Shown here: positions 1-8,494 of the stretch, one piece after another
Layout: every line of letters starts with the position of its first letter
Position numbering within the stretch: the stretch's first letter is position 1
Assembly (NCBI GenBank): GCA_963765875.1
Contig: CAVXYK010000025.1
Location: forward strand, 186,001 to 250,000
DNA: 64,000 nucleotides
Reading direction: 5' to 3'
Source: JAWKOK01 sp963765875
Lineage (GTDB): Bacteria; Chloroflexota; Anaerolineae; Caldilineales; Caldilineaceae
Notes under the pieces: generated by a model
What the model saw: only the letters and a program-made list of their open reading frames with translations
Databases searched by the model: none
Told to the model about the DNA's origin: nothing
Program-made: the position numbers and the translations under genes

Positions 1-48
1 GTCTCAGCCGCTGAGGCGGCTTCTCGCTGTTAGCAGCCGGCTTCAGCC
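1..48 (-). repeat. REP-like palindromic element, copy A
   Basis: Read on the minus strand this begins GGCTGAAGCCGGCTGCTAAC, continues CAGCGAGAAGC and ends in a CTCAGCGGCTGAG palindrome. Related copies are at 3424-3662 (interrupted) and 29661-29741. It is cut by the window edge. It is the uninterrupted reference that reveals the insertion in copy B. Confidence 0.6.
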
Positions 49-140
49 GTTGCTGCAAGCCCGTCCGCAACAGCAATCGGCTCAACATAACCTTAGCCTG
101 ATGCCTGCGGGATTCGCACGCCACCGATTTCGGCGGCGTC

Positions 141-590
141 ATGAGCCTGAACGCCAAGTTGGACGCGGCCAGGCTCGTGCTGCGCGTGCACCAGCCATCT
201 GTGTCGCGACGGAGACTGTTTGCTCAACAAGCGGTGCGAGGTCATCTCGCCGACCAAGGACTGGTTGTGCCAACCACTGTTCCATGGAATGGCTCAACGG
301 TATTGCGCCGTCGCAACCGCTGGGCCGAAGTGGAGACGTTCATCGCGCACGAGCGGCTGACGCCGTCCCTGGATTCCTACATGTGGATGTTCAGGGCAAT
401 GGGATTCCTTCACCGTAGGCTGGCGCAACTCGACATAGCGGTCCCACGCCCGGCCGTCGCCACCTATGTGCCGCCGGGTTCTCTGCGACGGTGGCTGCCG
501 GGCACGGAGCGCGTAGTGCAGGACAAACCCGAAGCGGAAGACGCCGCTTTACGTTGCCGCACTCGATGGCTTCACGGAGAAGCCGGCTGA
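141..590 (+). CDS. doubtful open frame, unrecognised
   Basis: An open frame of 149 codons rich in Arg, Val and Leu, with no motif I recognise and no good ribosome-binding site. Another frame (50-418) and the minus strand are also partly open, so the stretch may be the remnant of a broken gene rather than a working one. A short hairpin terminator follows at 634-656. I assign no function. Confidence 0.15.
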   Translation: MSLNAKLDAARLVLRVHQPSVSRRRLFAQQAVRGHLADQGLVVPTTVPWNGSTVLRRRNRWAEVETFIAHERLTPSLDSYMWMFRAMGFLHRRLAQLDIAVPRPAVATYVPPGSLRRWLPGTERVVQDKPEAEDAALRCRTRWLHGEAG

Positions 591-633
591 AAACCTGCGC
601 TCAAGGCTGTCCTTCCTCCATCTCAGTGCATGG

Positions 634-656
634 CTCCTGGCTGATCCAGGAGTTTT
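634..656 (+). terminator. small intrinsic terminator
   Basis: A 7-bp stem, CTCCTGG at 634-640 and CCAGGAG at 646-652, with a 5-nt loop and four T at 653-656. It lies before the promoter of the PIN toxin gene and would insulate that module. The stem is short, so confidence is moderate. Confidence 0.4.
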
Positions 657-740
657 GCGGGGCCAAGACAGCAGCTAGAATCAAAGGCTCGTATCGACGG
701 TCGCCCTCCGGTCCTTCTCACAGGAATCTTATTGCTCGGG

Positions 741-769
741 TTGACAAAGACAAGACCGAAGCGTACAAT
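741..769 (+). promoter_or_regulatory. consensus sigma-70 promoter of the PIN toxin gene
   Basis: TTGACA at 741-746, a 17-bp spacer, and TACAAT at 764-769. Transcription should start near 776-777, which is the ATG itself, so the mRNA would be leaderless. This also decides the start codon: the longer frame from 732 would place the promoter inside the gene. Confidence 0.7.
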
Positions 770-776
770 TGTACCC

Positions 777-1166
777 ATGATAATTGTTGCCGATACAAAC
801 ACATTCATCGCTGTCGCCCTGAACGAGCCGGAAAGAGATTCGATCATACAGCTTACTCAGGGCTGTGATCTGATTGCACCTGAGGTGTTGCCTTTTGAAA
901 TCGGCAATGCCTTGACTGCAATGAAGAAGCGAGGCGCTCTGAGGGCCGATGAAGTATCTGCAACGTGGAAGTCGGTTCAGAGAATACCAGTTGATTTGAG
1001 GCATATCGACATTGCATCTGCGTTGAAAATTGCGACCGAATTCGACATCCACGCGTATGACGCTTACTTTCTGGAGTGCGCATTGGGCCTCCGTAGTCCG
1101 CTATTGACGCTTGACCGCGGTATGAAGCGGGTTGCTACGGAAATCGGGCTCACGATACTGGAGTAA
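777..1166 (+). CDS. PIN-domain toxin (VapC-like ribonuclease)
   Basis: A 129-residue PIN domain: ADTN near residue 5, a conserved Glu in PFEIGNAL, Asp in HAYDAYFLE and Asp in LLTLDRG form the usual acidic Mg-binding set of this RNase fold. The start at 777 is chosen from the perfect promoter just upstream, with no Shine-Dalgarno, so translation is likely leaderless. Its probable antitoxin, a Phd/YefM-like protein, begins 5 bp after the stop, so the order is toxin first, opposite to the usual arrangement. Target RNA is unknown. Confidence 0.8.
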   Translation: MIIVADTNTFIAVALNEPERDSIIQLTQGCDLIAPEVLPFEIGNALTAMKKRGALRADEVSATWKSVQRIPVDLRHIDIASALKIATEFDIHAYDAYFLECALGLRSPLLTLDRGMKRVATEIGLTILE

Positions 1167-1170
1167 ATTC

Positions 1171-1404
1171 ATGAAAGTATATTCTTACTCTGAGGCGAGA
1201 CAGCGTCTGTCTGAGGTCCTCAACACCGCCCGAACTGAAGAAGTCATCATCAAGAGGAGGGGTGGAGAGTCATTCACTATCTCGTACAGAGAGAGCAGCG
1301 AGTCTCCTTTTGATGTTCCTGGCATCGACACCGAGGCATCCACTCAAGACATTCTTGACGCCATTCGGGAGTCACGAGAAAGATCAACATCCCCGCAATC
1401 TTGA
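1171..1404 (+). CDS. Phd/YefM-like antitoxin
   Basis: 77 residues. The N-terminus (VYSYSEARQRLSEVLNTA) with the following EEVIIKRRGGESFTIS strand pattern matches the Phd/YefM fold that binds DNA and wraps the toxin with its C-terminus. The charged tail (residues 45-77) would be the toxin-binding arm. It lies directly behind the PIN toxin gene, probably in one transcript, and its start follows from the TAA-ttc-ATG junction. No separate ribosome-binding site is obvious. Pairing with the upstream PIN gene is inferred from position. Confidence 0.65.
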   Translation: MKVYSYSEARQRLSEVLNTARTEEVIIKRRGGESFTISYRESSESPFDVPGIDTEASTQDILDAIRESRERSTSPQS

Positions 1405-1714
1405 GCAGTGCCAGTCGAATACATAACGGAAGAGACCGCCTCGCTGCCCGGGTCCGACCTGAACAAAACAGTTGCCATCCTCGGGCAGGATCGCTGCCGA
1501 AATTAGGGCATTACGCCCGCCGGGACAGCCACTGTTGTTGTCGTTGTTGTTGTTATCTTATGCCGATCACTTTCCGTTTATCAGGATCAGCATCATGAAT
1601 GAATCGAAGAGGTCGAGTATCATGCGGCACTTCAAAATCTGCTCAGAGCCATGGTACAATAGGCATGGAATAGCTGCCACAGGTTTTATTGACATTGCTG
1701 AAAGGCGGAGCAAC
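1405..1714. other. gap between toxin-antitoxin modules
   Basis: Between the two modules I see no credible gene. The stretch holds a GTT/GTC-rich run near 1533-1556 and the candidate vapB promoter at 1631-1660. Open frames here lack motifs and ribosome-binding sites. Confidence 0.4.
1631..1660 (+). promoter_or_regulatory. candidate promoter of vapBC
   Basis: TTCAAA at 1631-1636, an 18-bp spacer and TACAAT at 1655-1660, giving a start near 1667 and a leader of about 48 nt before the antitoxin ATG. Confidence 0.45.
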
Positions 1715-1960
1715 ATGACGCTCATTGTGACAAGTACATCTGATGATACGATATCTATGCCGGCTTGGCTTTTGCGATCACTCAATTTGGCCGACGGTAC
1801 CGCAGTGAAAGCAACGGTTGACGGACAGTCAATCAGTCTGTCGCCAATCGCTGAGTTCCTTTCGTTGCGCGGCATACTTCACGACGACGACGCCTTTGAG
1901 GAAGCGATCAATTCGTTGGATGATCAGTGGGATTCATGGACAACCAAACTCTCTGCCTAG
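1715..1960 (+). CDS. VapB-type antitoxin (AbrB-like)
   Basis: 81 residues. The N-terminal half (TISMPAWLLRSLNLADGTAV) has the pattern of the swapped-hairpin AbrB/MazE DNA-binding fold; the acidic C-terminal half (HDDDAFEEAINSLDDQWDSW) is typical of a toxin-neutralising tail. GGCGGAG lies 7 nt before the ATG and fixes the start, although the frame is open further upstream. It overlaps the next gene, a VapC toxin, indicating coupled translation. Such proteins usually repress their own promoter together with the toxin. Confidence 0.7.
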   Translation: MTLIVTSTSDDTISMPAWLLRSLNLADGTAVKATVDGQSISLSPIAEFLSLRGILHDDDAFEEAINSLDDQWDSWTTKLSA

Positions 1961-2340
1961 ACACAAGCATCCTGATTGGCTTCCTGCGCGGTCAAGAACC
2001 GGCAGCGACTTCGGTCGTTCACGCGGTTCAGAATTACCAGTGCTGTGTGACCGCCATTACTGCCTACGAATTACTCTTTGGCGTCCACCGCTCAAGCAAG
2101 GAGATCGGCGAAAACGCTCTACTCGGCTTCATGAAAATCTGGCCGTTCGATCATCAATCGGCGGAAATGGCTGCCGAACTCCACGCAGACTTGATCGCTC
2201 GCAATCGAGATATCGGTATCAAAGATGTCCTAATTTCTGCAATTTGCTTGGTACACTCGTTGCCGATCTTGACCCTCAATGCAAGACACTTCGACCGCGT
2301 TCCATCGTTGATCGTATACACGCCTACGACTCTGCCCTAA
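1936..2340 (+). CDS. VapC-type PIN-domain toxin
   Basis: 134 residues. LCLDTSILIGFLRG near the N-terminus carries the first catalytic Asp, YELLFG the Glu, and IKDVLISAICL the next Asp; LTLNARHFDRVP is the usual C-terminal PIN signature of VapC/FitB proteins. It overlaps the antitoxin gene by about 25 bp. A GTG at 1927 in the same frame is an alternative start. It is expected to cleave RNA when released from its antitoxin. Confidence 0.85.
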   Translation: MDNQTLCLDTSILIGFLRGQEPAATSVVHAVQNYQCCVTAITAYELLFGVHRSSKEIGENALLGFMKIWPFDHQSAEMAAELHADLIARNRDIGIKDVLISAICLVHSLPILTLNARHFDRVPSLIVYTPTTLP

Positions 2341-2550
2341 CCGCACGGAATACCCGAGCATTGATCGAAGAGATGGCCTCGAAGCAGAGAGGACGGTACG
2401 TGCCAGTTGGGCAGAGATGGACGACGCCGGCCGCAATCGGCGACGGCAGCGCCATACGGACAAACAGGCAATGGCGCCCCACGCGATATTCACCCACATA
2501 TTGCCCACAACGATATCTATCCTATGACAGCACCAGAATCGAGAAGACCT

Positions 2551-3387
2551 ATGAATCCCGAGTCGCTTTTCCTATCCCATGAGTTTACGCCTCGCCATAG
2601 TTTCACGGACGGCATTGAAGGCCCGGCTTGTGACGCCGAAGGCAATCTGTATGCCGTCAACTATGCGCGCCAGGGCACAATCGGGCGGGTGACGCCTGAG
2701 GGCGAGTGCAGCGTCTTTGTCGAATTGCCCGAGGGCAGCATCGGCAACGGCATTCGCTTCAATGCCGCCGGCGAAATGCTGATCGCAGACTACACAGGTC
2801 ACAACATTCTGCAGGTCAACATGCGGACAAAGGCAATCAGCGTCTATGCCCATGAGCCGGGCCTCAATCAACCGAACGACATTGCCATCACCAGCCAAGG
2901 CGTGCTCTTTGCCAGCGACCCCAACTGGTCCGATGATACGGGCCAGCTCTGGCGCATTGGTCTGGATCGAAAATTTGTGGTGCTGGCCGAGAACCTGGGC
3001 ACAACCAATGGCATCGAGGTGAGCCCGGATGAACGAACGCTCTACGTCAACGAAAGCGCGCAACAATCAATCTGGGCCTACGACCTTGCTCCCAACGGTG
3101 AGATTAGCAACAGACGACTGCTGATCGCGTTTGATGAAGAGGGTCTCGACGGCATGCGCTGTGATGTAGACGGCAATCTCTACGCCACACGCTGGGGCGC
3201 AGGCGTCGTCCTCAAGCTGTCGCCGGCAGGTGAGATTCTGCAGGAAATCAAACTTCACGGCAAGAACTGCACAAACCTGACCTTTGGCGGACCGGATGGA
3301 CGGACCTGCTACGTCACCGTGGCCGATACCGGGCAGATGGAGCGTTTCCGTGTCGATCTGCCCGGTCGACTCACGCCGCCGTACTGA
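2551..3387 (+). CDS. SMP-30/gluconolactonase-like protein
   Basis: About 278 residues forming a six-bladed propeller of the SMP-30/regucalcin type. Likely metal ligands are the Glu in DGIEGPACD, the Asn in QPNDIAI, the Asn in TNGIEVSPDE, and the Asp in LDGMRCDVDGNLYATRW. These enzymes hydrolyse sugar lactones. A GAGAAG lies just before the 2551 ATG; an in-frame ATG at 2524 is the alternative. The gene stands alone between the toxin-antitoxin region and a repeat-rich gap. No signal peptide is evident, so it is probably cytoplasmic. Confidence 0.8.
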   Translation: MNPESLFLSHEFTPRHSFTDGIEGPACDAEGNLYAVNYARQGTIGRVTPEGECSVFVELPEGSIGNGIRFNAAGEMLIADYTGHNILQVNMRTKAISVYAHEPGLNQPNDIAITSQGVLFASDPNWSDDTGQLWRIGLDRKFVVLAENLGTTNGIEVSPDERTLYVNESAQQSIWAYDLAPNGEISNRRLLIAFDEEGLDGMRCDVDGNLYATRWGAGVVLKLSPAGEILQEIKLHGKNCTNLTFGGPDGRTCYVTVADTGQMERFRVDLPGRLTPPY

Positions 3388-3423
3388 TCCCGGACCCGGG
3401 TCCCGTTGACGTTTGATCGCGTC

Positions 3424-3662
3424 GGCTGAAGCTGGCTGCTAAGGATTGGCCACCATTTAACTTACAGATATCATTGTTTCGTGCGCACGCCCTTCGTGCG
3501 CACGGGTCTCGCCCAATTGCATGTTGGCCACTCTGACCCGTTCGCACGTGGGCGTGCGAACTAAACAATGGACCACGGGCAAATCGCTGAGTTGTTTAGC
3601 CGCCAGTCCTAACAGCGAGAAGCGCCCTCAGGCGCTTCAGTCTCAGCCGCTGAGGGCGCTTC
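3424..3662 (+). repeat. REP-like element, copy B, interrupted
   Basis: The left part (GGCTGAAGCTGGCTGCTAA, 3424-3442) and the right part (CTAACAGCGAGAAGCG onward, 3609-3662) match copy A end to end, but a 166-bp stretch is lodged between them and CTAA is present on both sides. The right part ends in a palindrome around CTCAGCCGCTGAGGGCGC. Confidence 0.6.
3443..3608. mobile_element. 166-bp insertion within the REP-like element
   Basis: Flanked by CTAA at 3439-3442 and 3609-3612, a likely 4-bp target duplication. The ends are weakly inverted (GGATTGGC and GCCAGTC). Inside are reiterated, inverted words around CGTGCGCACGCCC (near 3480-3510) and CGTTCGCACG/GGGCGTGCGAAC (near 3538-3561). It carries no coding frame of note. 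It is too small to be autonomous. Confidence 0.45.
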
Positions 3663-3694
3663 CTACTGTCAAACTGAGATCGGACAAGAAGATC

Positions 3695-4918
3695 ATGACT
3701 GTCGACTTCAAGATTGCAGCCGTCTGCACCGTCTACTTTCCAGCCTCCCACGCCGACGTGATCGTCTCGCGCTGGCTGGAACCGTTTCCAACCGACAGCC
3801 AGTGGGGTTGGCAGCCGCGCACGCGTATCGCCTCGCTCTATGTCGATCAGTTCCCGCCCAATGACATCTCGTCACTCTCTCCGGATGAGCGTCGTGCCCG
3901 CGGTTTTTCCAAGGACGATGATCTGGCGCGCTTGAAATCACGTGAGTACAATGTGCCGCTCTTTGATTCGATTCGTGATGCGTTGACATTGGGCGGCGAC
4001 AAGTTGGCCGTGGATGGCATCCTGCTCATCGGTGAACACGGCGACTATCCGTTCAACGAGTTGGGACAGCGCCTCTACCCGCGCAAGGAATTCTTCGACG
4101 AAATCGTTGCGACCTTTCGGGCATCAGGTCGATCCGTGCCCGTCTTCTGCGACAAGCATCTCTCGTGGAACATGGACTGGGCGCAGGAGATGGTCAATAC
4201 GTCCCGTTCAATGGGCTTCCCGCTGATGGCCGGCTCTTCACTGCCGCACACCATCGCACTTCAACCGCCCTTGCCACCGGGCAACCGGATCGAAGAGGGC
4301 GTTGGCCTCTTCTACGTTGGCTCGGAAACATATGGGTTTCACAGCCTGGAAGGCATGCAGTCGTTTGTCGAGTCGCGGGCCGGCGGCGAGTCGGGTATCC
4401 GTGCGGTGACGGCCTACAGCGGCGAGGCTGTGTGGTCCGCCATGGAGAATGGCGCGTGGTCGAGCGACCTTTTCGAGGCAGCGCTGGGAACCTGCATCTC
4501 TGCCCAACCGGGCGATCTACGCGAAAACTGTAGGCGGGCAAACCCCTACGATGGCAACGGCAGCCCCGTCGCTTTCTGCTTCGAACACGCTGATGGCCTG
4601 CGCACCACCCATGTGCTACTGGCAGGGCATATCGAGGACTTCGCCTTTGCCCTGCGCGCCCGGAATCCCCAGAGCAACGATCCCCAGATTCACGCTAATC
4701 GATGGGAATTGGGCGAAGCCGCCGCTGAGTTCCATGGCCACTTCGCCACCCTCGATGCTCGGATTCAGGAGATGTTTATTAGCGACCAGGCCCCGGTCCC
4801 GATCGAGCGGACACTCCTCACCACCAAGATGATCGCGACAGCATTGCAGGCCCTGCAAACGCCTGGCCGGCGTATTGAAACGCCCCAGTTGGCGATTGCC
4901 TATCGACCTATGCTATGA
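3695..4918 (+). CDS. conserved hypothetical protein
   Basis: 407 residues, apparently soluble. I do not recognise a named family, but the protein has the look of a conserved domain: LLIGEHGDYPFNELGQ and LYPRKEFFDEI in the first third, VPVFCDKHLSWN around residue 150, and a run of Gly/aromatic motifs (GVGLFYVGSETYGFHSLEGM). There is no signal peptide. The start is the ATG after AAGAAGATC; the frame is open upstream to 3521 but that part is repeat sequence. It is followed by the PLP enzyme in the same direction after 76 bp, so they may be cotranscribed. Confidence 0.6.
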   Translation: MTVDFKIAAVCTVYFPASHADVIVSRWLEPFPTDSQWGWQPRTRIASLYVDQFPPNDISSLSPDERRARGFSKDDDLARLKSREYNVPLFDSIRDALTLGGDKLAVDGILLIGEHGDYPFNELGQRLYPRKEFFDEIVATFRASGRSVPVFCDKHLSWNMDWAQEMVNTSRSMGFPLMAGSSLPHTIALQPPLPPGNRIEEGVGLFYVGSETYGFHSLEGMQSFVESRAGGESGIRAVTAYSGEAVWSAMENGAWSSDLFEAALGTCISAQPGDLRENCRRANPYDGNGSPVAFCFEHADGLRTTHVLLAGHIEDFAFALRARNPQSNDPQIHANRWELGEAAAEFHGHFATLDARIQEMFISDQAPVPIERTLLTTKMIATALQALQTPGRRIETPQLAIAYRPML

Positions 4919-4994
4919 TGCCCGCCGCTGACCAGGCCACGTTGCCCTGCCCGGCTATCGCGGCCATCTCTCACCATCCGATCCGGAGTTTCAT

Positions 4995-6218
4995 ATGACG
5001 CAGCATCCAGCAGATGATCGCGCAAAATCCACAACGCCTTCCTCCACCGACGCCGTCCACGCCGGCGAGGCCCGCTTCCGCAGCCACGACAGCCTGACGG
5101 TACCCATCGTCCAGACTTCGGTCTACACCTTTCCCACGGCCGAGGCGCTGGTCGAATACACCGAAGAGAGCATGTTCTGGGACGAGCCGGAGCGCGAGGA
5201 ATATGGCCGCTACGGCAACCCGACGGTGCGAGCAGCTGAGGCCAAGCTGGCCGCGCTTGAAGGCGGACAGGACGCGGTGCTGGTTTCCAGTGGCATGGGT
5301 GCGGTGACCTCAGCGTTGTTTCTGATGCTCTCGGCCGGTGACCATATGATCCTCACCGACGAGTGCTACCACAGCACGCTGGTCTTCTGCGAGACCTTCA
5401 TCGGGCGCTATGGTGTCGAGTGCAGCATCGTGGCCCACGGTGACTATGCAGCGCTGGAGGCGGCCATCCAGCCCAACACCAAGCTGATCTTCTCCGAGTC
5501 GCCCACCGATCCGTTCATGCACTGCGTCGATCTGGACCGGCTTGTGGCCATCGCCAAACACCACAAGGTCAAGACCGTCATCGACACCACCTTTGCCACG
5601 CCGGTCAACATGCGCCCGCTGGACCATGGCATCGACCTGGTCATCCACAGCGTGACCAAGTATCTGGCCGGCCACAATGATCTGATGGCCGGCGTGCTGA
5701 TCGGCAGCTACGATATGATCACCCCGCTGCGCCAGGCGCAAGGGCTCTTCGGTCAAATGGTTGCGCCCCACACAGCCTACCTGATCCTACGCGGGGTCAA
5801 GACGCTGGCGCTGCGCGTCGAACGCCAGAATGCCAATGGCCTGGCCGTCGCCCGCTATCTGGAAGCGCATCCCAAGGTGCGACGTGTCTGGTATCCGGGG
5901 CTGAGAAGTCACCGTGATCACGGGCTGGCGGAGCAGACCATGCGCGGAGCGGGCGGCGTGGTCAGTTTTGAGATCGAGGGCGAGGCCGGAGCAGGCCTAT
6001 GCCTTTCTCAACGCGCTGAAGATTCCTGTCATCGGCCCCAGCCTGGGCGGCGTCGAGAGCATCATCAGCCCGCTGGCCGTCATGGGCTACGCCGATCTGC
6101 CGCCGGAAGAACGGCTGGCAAGCTGGGCATTCGGGATGAGTTGATTCGGTTCTGTATCGGGATCGAGGAGACGGCGGATCTGATTGCGGATCTGGCGCAG
6201 GCGCTGGAGAAAATGTAG
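4995..6218 (+). CDS. trans-sulfuration PLP enzyme (CGS/MGL type), two compensating frameshifts
   Basis: Cys/Met-metabolism PLP-dependent enzyme (cystathionine gamma-synthase/lyase or methionine gamma-lyase type), 407 codons. EEYGRYGNPTVRAAE, the SSGMGA phosphate-binding turn, SESPTDPF and SVTKYLAGHNDLM with the Schiff-base Lys are all present. Between about 5980 and 6120 the conserved sequence jumps to the next frame (EQAYAFLNALKIPVIG, SLGGVESIISPLAVMGYADL) and then returns for LGIRDELIRFCIGIEE. So one base is gained and one lost, or the equivalent. As printed, about 45 residues near the C-terminus are scrambled. Exact substrate cannot be read from sequence. Confidence 0.8.
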   Translation: MTQHPADDRAKSTTPSSTDAVHAGEARFRSHDSLTVPIVQTSVYTFPTAEALVEYTEESMFWDEPEREEYGRYGNPTVRAAEAKLAALEGGQDAVLVSSGMGAVTSALFLMLSAGDHMILTDECYHSTLVFCETFIGRYGVECSIVAHGDYAALEAAIQPNTKLIFSESPTDPFMHCVDLDRLVAIAKHHKVKTVIDTTFATPVNMRPLDHGIDLVIHSVTKYLAGHNDLMAGVLIGSYDMITPLRQAQGLFGQMVAPHTAYLILRGVKTLALRVERQNANGLAVARYLEAHPKVRRVWYPGLRSHRDHGLAEQTMRGAGGVVSFEIEGEAGAGLCLSQRAEDSCHRPQPGRRREHHQPAGRHGLRRSAAGRTAGKLGIRDELIRFCIGIEETADLIADLAQALEKM

Positions 6219-6221
6219 AGA

Positions 6222-6314
6222 AATGGTCAATTGTCAATTGCCAACGTTCAATTGTCAATGGATTCGACGACAACCCATTGACAATTGAACATCGACAATT
6301 CACAATTGACCATT
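6222..6314. repeat. 40-bp inverted repeat between convergent genes
   Basis: Arms 6222-6261 and 6275-6314 are complementary with few mismatches around a 13-nt loop and are built from CAATTGTCAATTG words. The right arm overlaps the 3' end of the MutS-like gene and supplies its stop codon. It probably works as a two-way terminator. Confidence 0.65.
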
Positions 6315-8324
6315 GTCTTCCCCCACCGGCAAGCCTTCTAACGCCATGATCTTCAACGCATTGGTCGTCGGGCAGGGGCCGGGTCGCAGTTTGTAGTCGA
6401 AGACCATGCGCTCGTCTTCGATGGCGTCACGGAAGTGGTAGTTGCGCACGGCGGCCATCTCGTCGGCCAGCTTGACCAGATCGAGGTCATGGGTTGAGAT
6501 CAGGCCGGAGCCATGTTTGCCGACCAGCGCGTGGATGTAGACGAACGGCTGCCCTCCAGCCGCTCACGGTTGTTGGTGCCCCGGAAGATCTCATCGATGA
6601 GAAGAAGAGCGGCAGTTGCCCCACTGCCCCTTCGCCGATATCGTCGACCACTTCGTCGACTGTTCGCCGCGGCTTCGTCCACTAATCCGTCACCCGACTC
6701 TTCACGACCTTCACGCTCATCATCCCCAGGTCCGTCTCCATCCAACGCTTCCAGCATCGCTTTGAGCCGCTTGACCTCGGCATAGAAGTAGGAGATGCCG
6801 TCGGTGACCGAGTCGCTGACTTTGATGCAGGTGAAGAGACGAAAGAGGTCCGTCTGCAGAAGCGATGCATCTACGCGGTCCTCCGGCAAAAGCCAATGCC
6901 AGGTTGACGCCCAAGGTCTTGAGAAAGGTGCTCTTGCCGGCCATGTTGGAGCCGGTCAGAATGACCACCTGGCCCAGGTGGTCCATGACGAAATCGTTGC
7001 AGATTTTTTCGTCGTCAGGCAGGAGCGGATGGCCCAGATTGGTCGCAGAGAATATCCCAGTTGAGGCTACTTGCTCCTCAGCCACATCCAGTTCAACCAC
7101 ATCCAGTTCAGCCTCAGGCAATACAACCACAGGCTGCGTGTAGTGTGGGTTCACGTAGCCCAGATTTGCCAGTGCACACAATGCCTCCAATTCGGCCCAG
7201 ACATCGAGCCACTGCGGCACATGGTCAACGACCTCGGCCTTGGTGCGATTGAGTTGGTAGGCGAAAAAATAGTCCCAGGGCACGACCGCATTGAGCAGAA
7301 ACCAGATGATCGGATTGCCTTGAACGCCGGTGGCGGCGGCCACGGTCTTGATGCGGTTGAGATAGTGCGTCGGTCGCGAGGCCTGGTCCAGAAAGGGCGA
7401 GCAGAGTTCGCGCAGGTGCGGCGTCCCAACGTAGGAAAAAGCCTCCAACTGGCCAATCACAGAGGCAAGCTGCTCAACCGCGCCCTGCAAGGCTGTAGCC
7501 TCATGGAAGACATCACGGGCCGGTTTGGATATCAGCATGTAGACGCCGAAGTAGACGAGAAAGGTGAAGTACCACCATGGCTCGATCAGGCCAAGGAGAG
7601 AGGTGGCGACGGCAACCAGATTCAACAAGGCCAGGCCTGACAGAAGCCATAGGCGGGGGCGCATCTGCGCCGTCGGTTGGTGGTGAGACAGCCAGTTGAG
7701 CAGATCGTCGAACTGCCAGGTTTCACGGTTGGCCTCTTGCGGATCACCGGACGCTGTCGAACCATTGATCCAGAGCCGCAGACGAAACAAGGACCGTGGA
7801 CACAATTCCTCGACCAGCGCCTGCCGGTTGCGGATGATATCCAGATCTGGAACGGTGTTGCCGAGCCAATCGCGCAGGCGATCTGAGCCGCCGTCAAAGA
7901 CGGTGGTGTCCATCAGTCGATGCAGCGAGCGCTCGCCCACCAGATCCAGATCGCCTTCGAAAGGATGTCCAGGACGAGGAACGCCTGCCCTGGCCGCAGG
8001 CAGCTCAGACCACTCAACATTTGCTCTGGCCACTTGAATGCGGTGGTATTCACGGGCGAGTCTAAACGAACGCGTACTGCGCTCAAGGCGACGGTGGAAG
8101 TAGATGACGGCGGCAAAGAGCGCCACGGAAATCGCCAACAGCAGCCAAAACAGCCCGGCCCCTACGGCGAAGAACCCGATCGCCGAAATCGTCAGCCCAC
8201 CGAGAAAGACAATTGCACACGCCCACGAATAGCGATTGTTGACTCGGTTCATCGCCTCGAGACGGCGATCCAGTCGGTTGATCTGGCGTTGATTGGCGGC
8301 AGTGCGGTCGGTTTTTGTTGGCAT
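6300..8324 (-). CDS. membrane-anchored MutS-family ATPase, frameshifted
   Basis: A MutS-like protein of 675 codons. Two hydrophobic segments lie at about residues 34-78 and another pair near 205-245, before a MutS-type core and the ATPase. The Walker A is TGSNMAGKSTFLKTLG. After LALAFAGG the frame changes; VDASLLQTDLFRLFTCIKVSDSV and LLLIDEIFRGTNNRERLEG (Walker B) are in a second frame. A return shift near 6550 gives QPFVYIHALVGKHGSGLIST and HDLDLVKLADEMAAV up to the stop at 6300. The two shifts cancel in length. Membrane-anchored MutS relatives are not the mismatch-repair MutS; their role is unknown. The last residues lie in the repeat. Confidence 0.75.
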
Positions 8325-8338
8325 GTGGCGGATCCAGG

Positions 8339-8494
8339 GTGATTAGGGATTGGGATTAGGGATCGGGATTAGGGATCGGAATTAGGGATCGGGGATTGGG
8401 GATTGGGATCGGTGAACAAGGATGGGGCGTGTACTTTCCAAATCCCAAGTCACCGATCACCAGTCACCAGTCCCCGATCGCCAATCCCTGTTCC
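8339..8494. repeat. GGGATTGG-word inverted repeat, left of M20 gene
   Basis: Reiterated GGGATTGGGATTAGGGATCG words from 8339 to about 8414 face their complement (CACCGATC, CAGTCCCCGATCGCCAATCC) at 8446-8494. The right arm touches the stop codon of the M20 peptidase gene. The same words recur on the other side of that gene. Confidence 0.65.

Noticed and set aside
50..418. Open frame of 122 codons at the left edge
   Set aside because: Very Arg/Ala/Gln-rich, overlaps another open frame, no motif or ribosome site; most likely a shadow frame.
1818..2582. Open frame of 254 codons across the VapBC region
   Set aside because: It runs out of frame through clear antitoxin and VapC genes and has no family motif.
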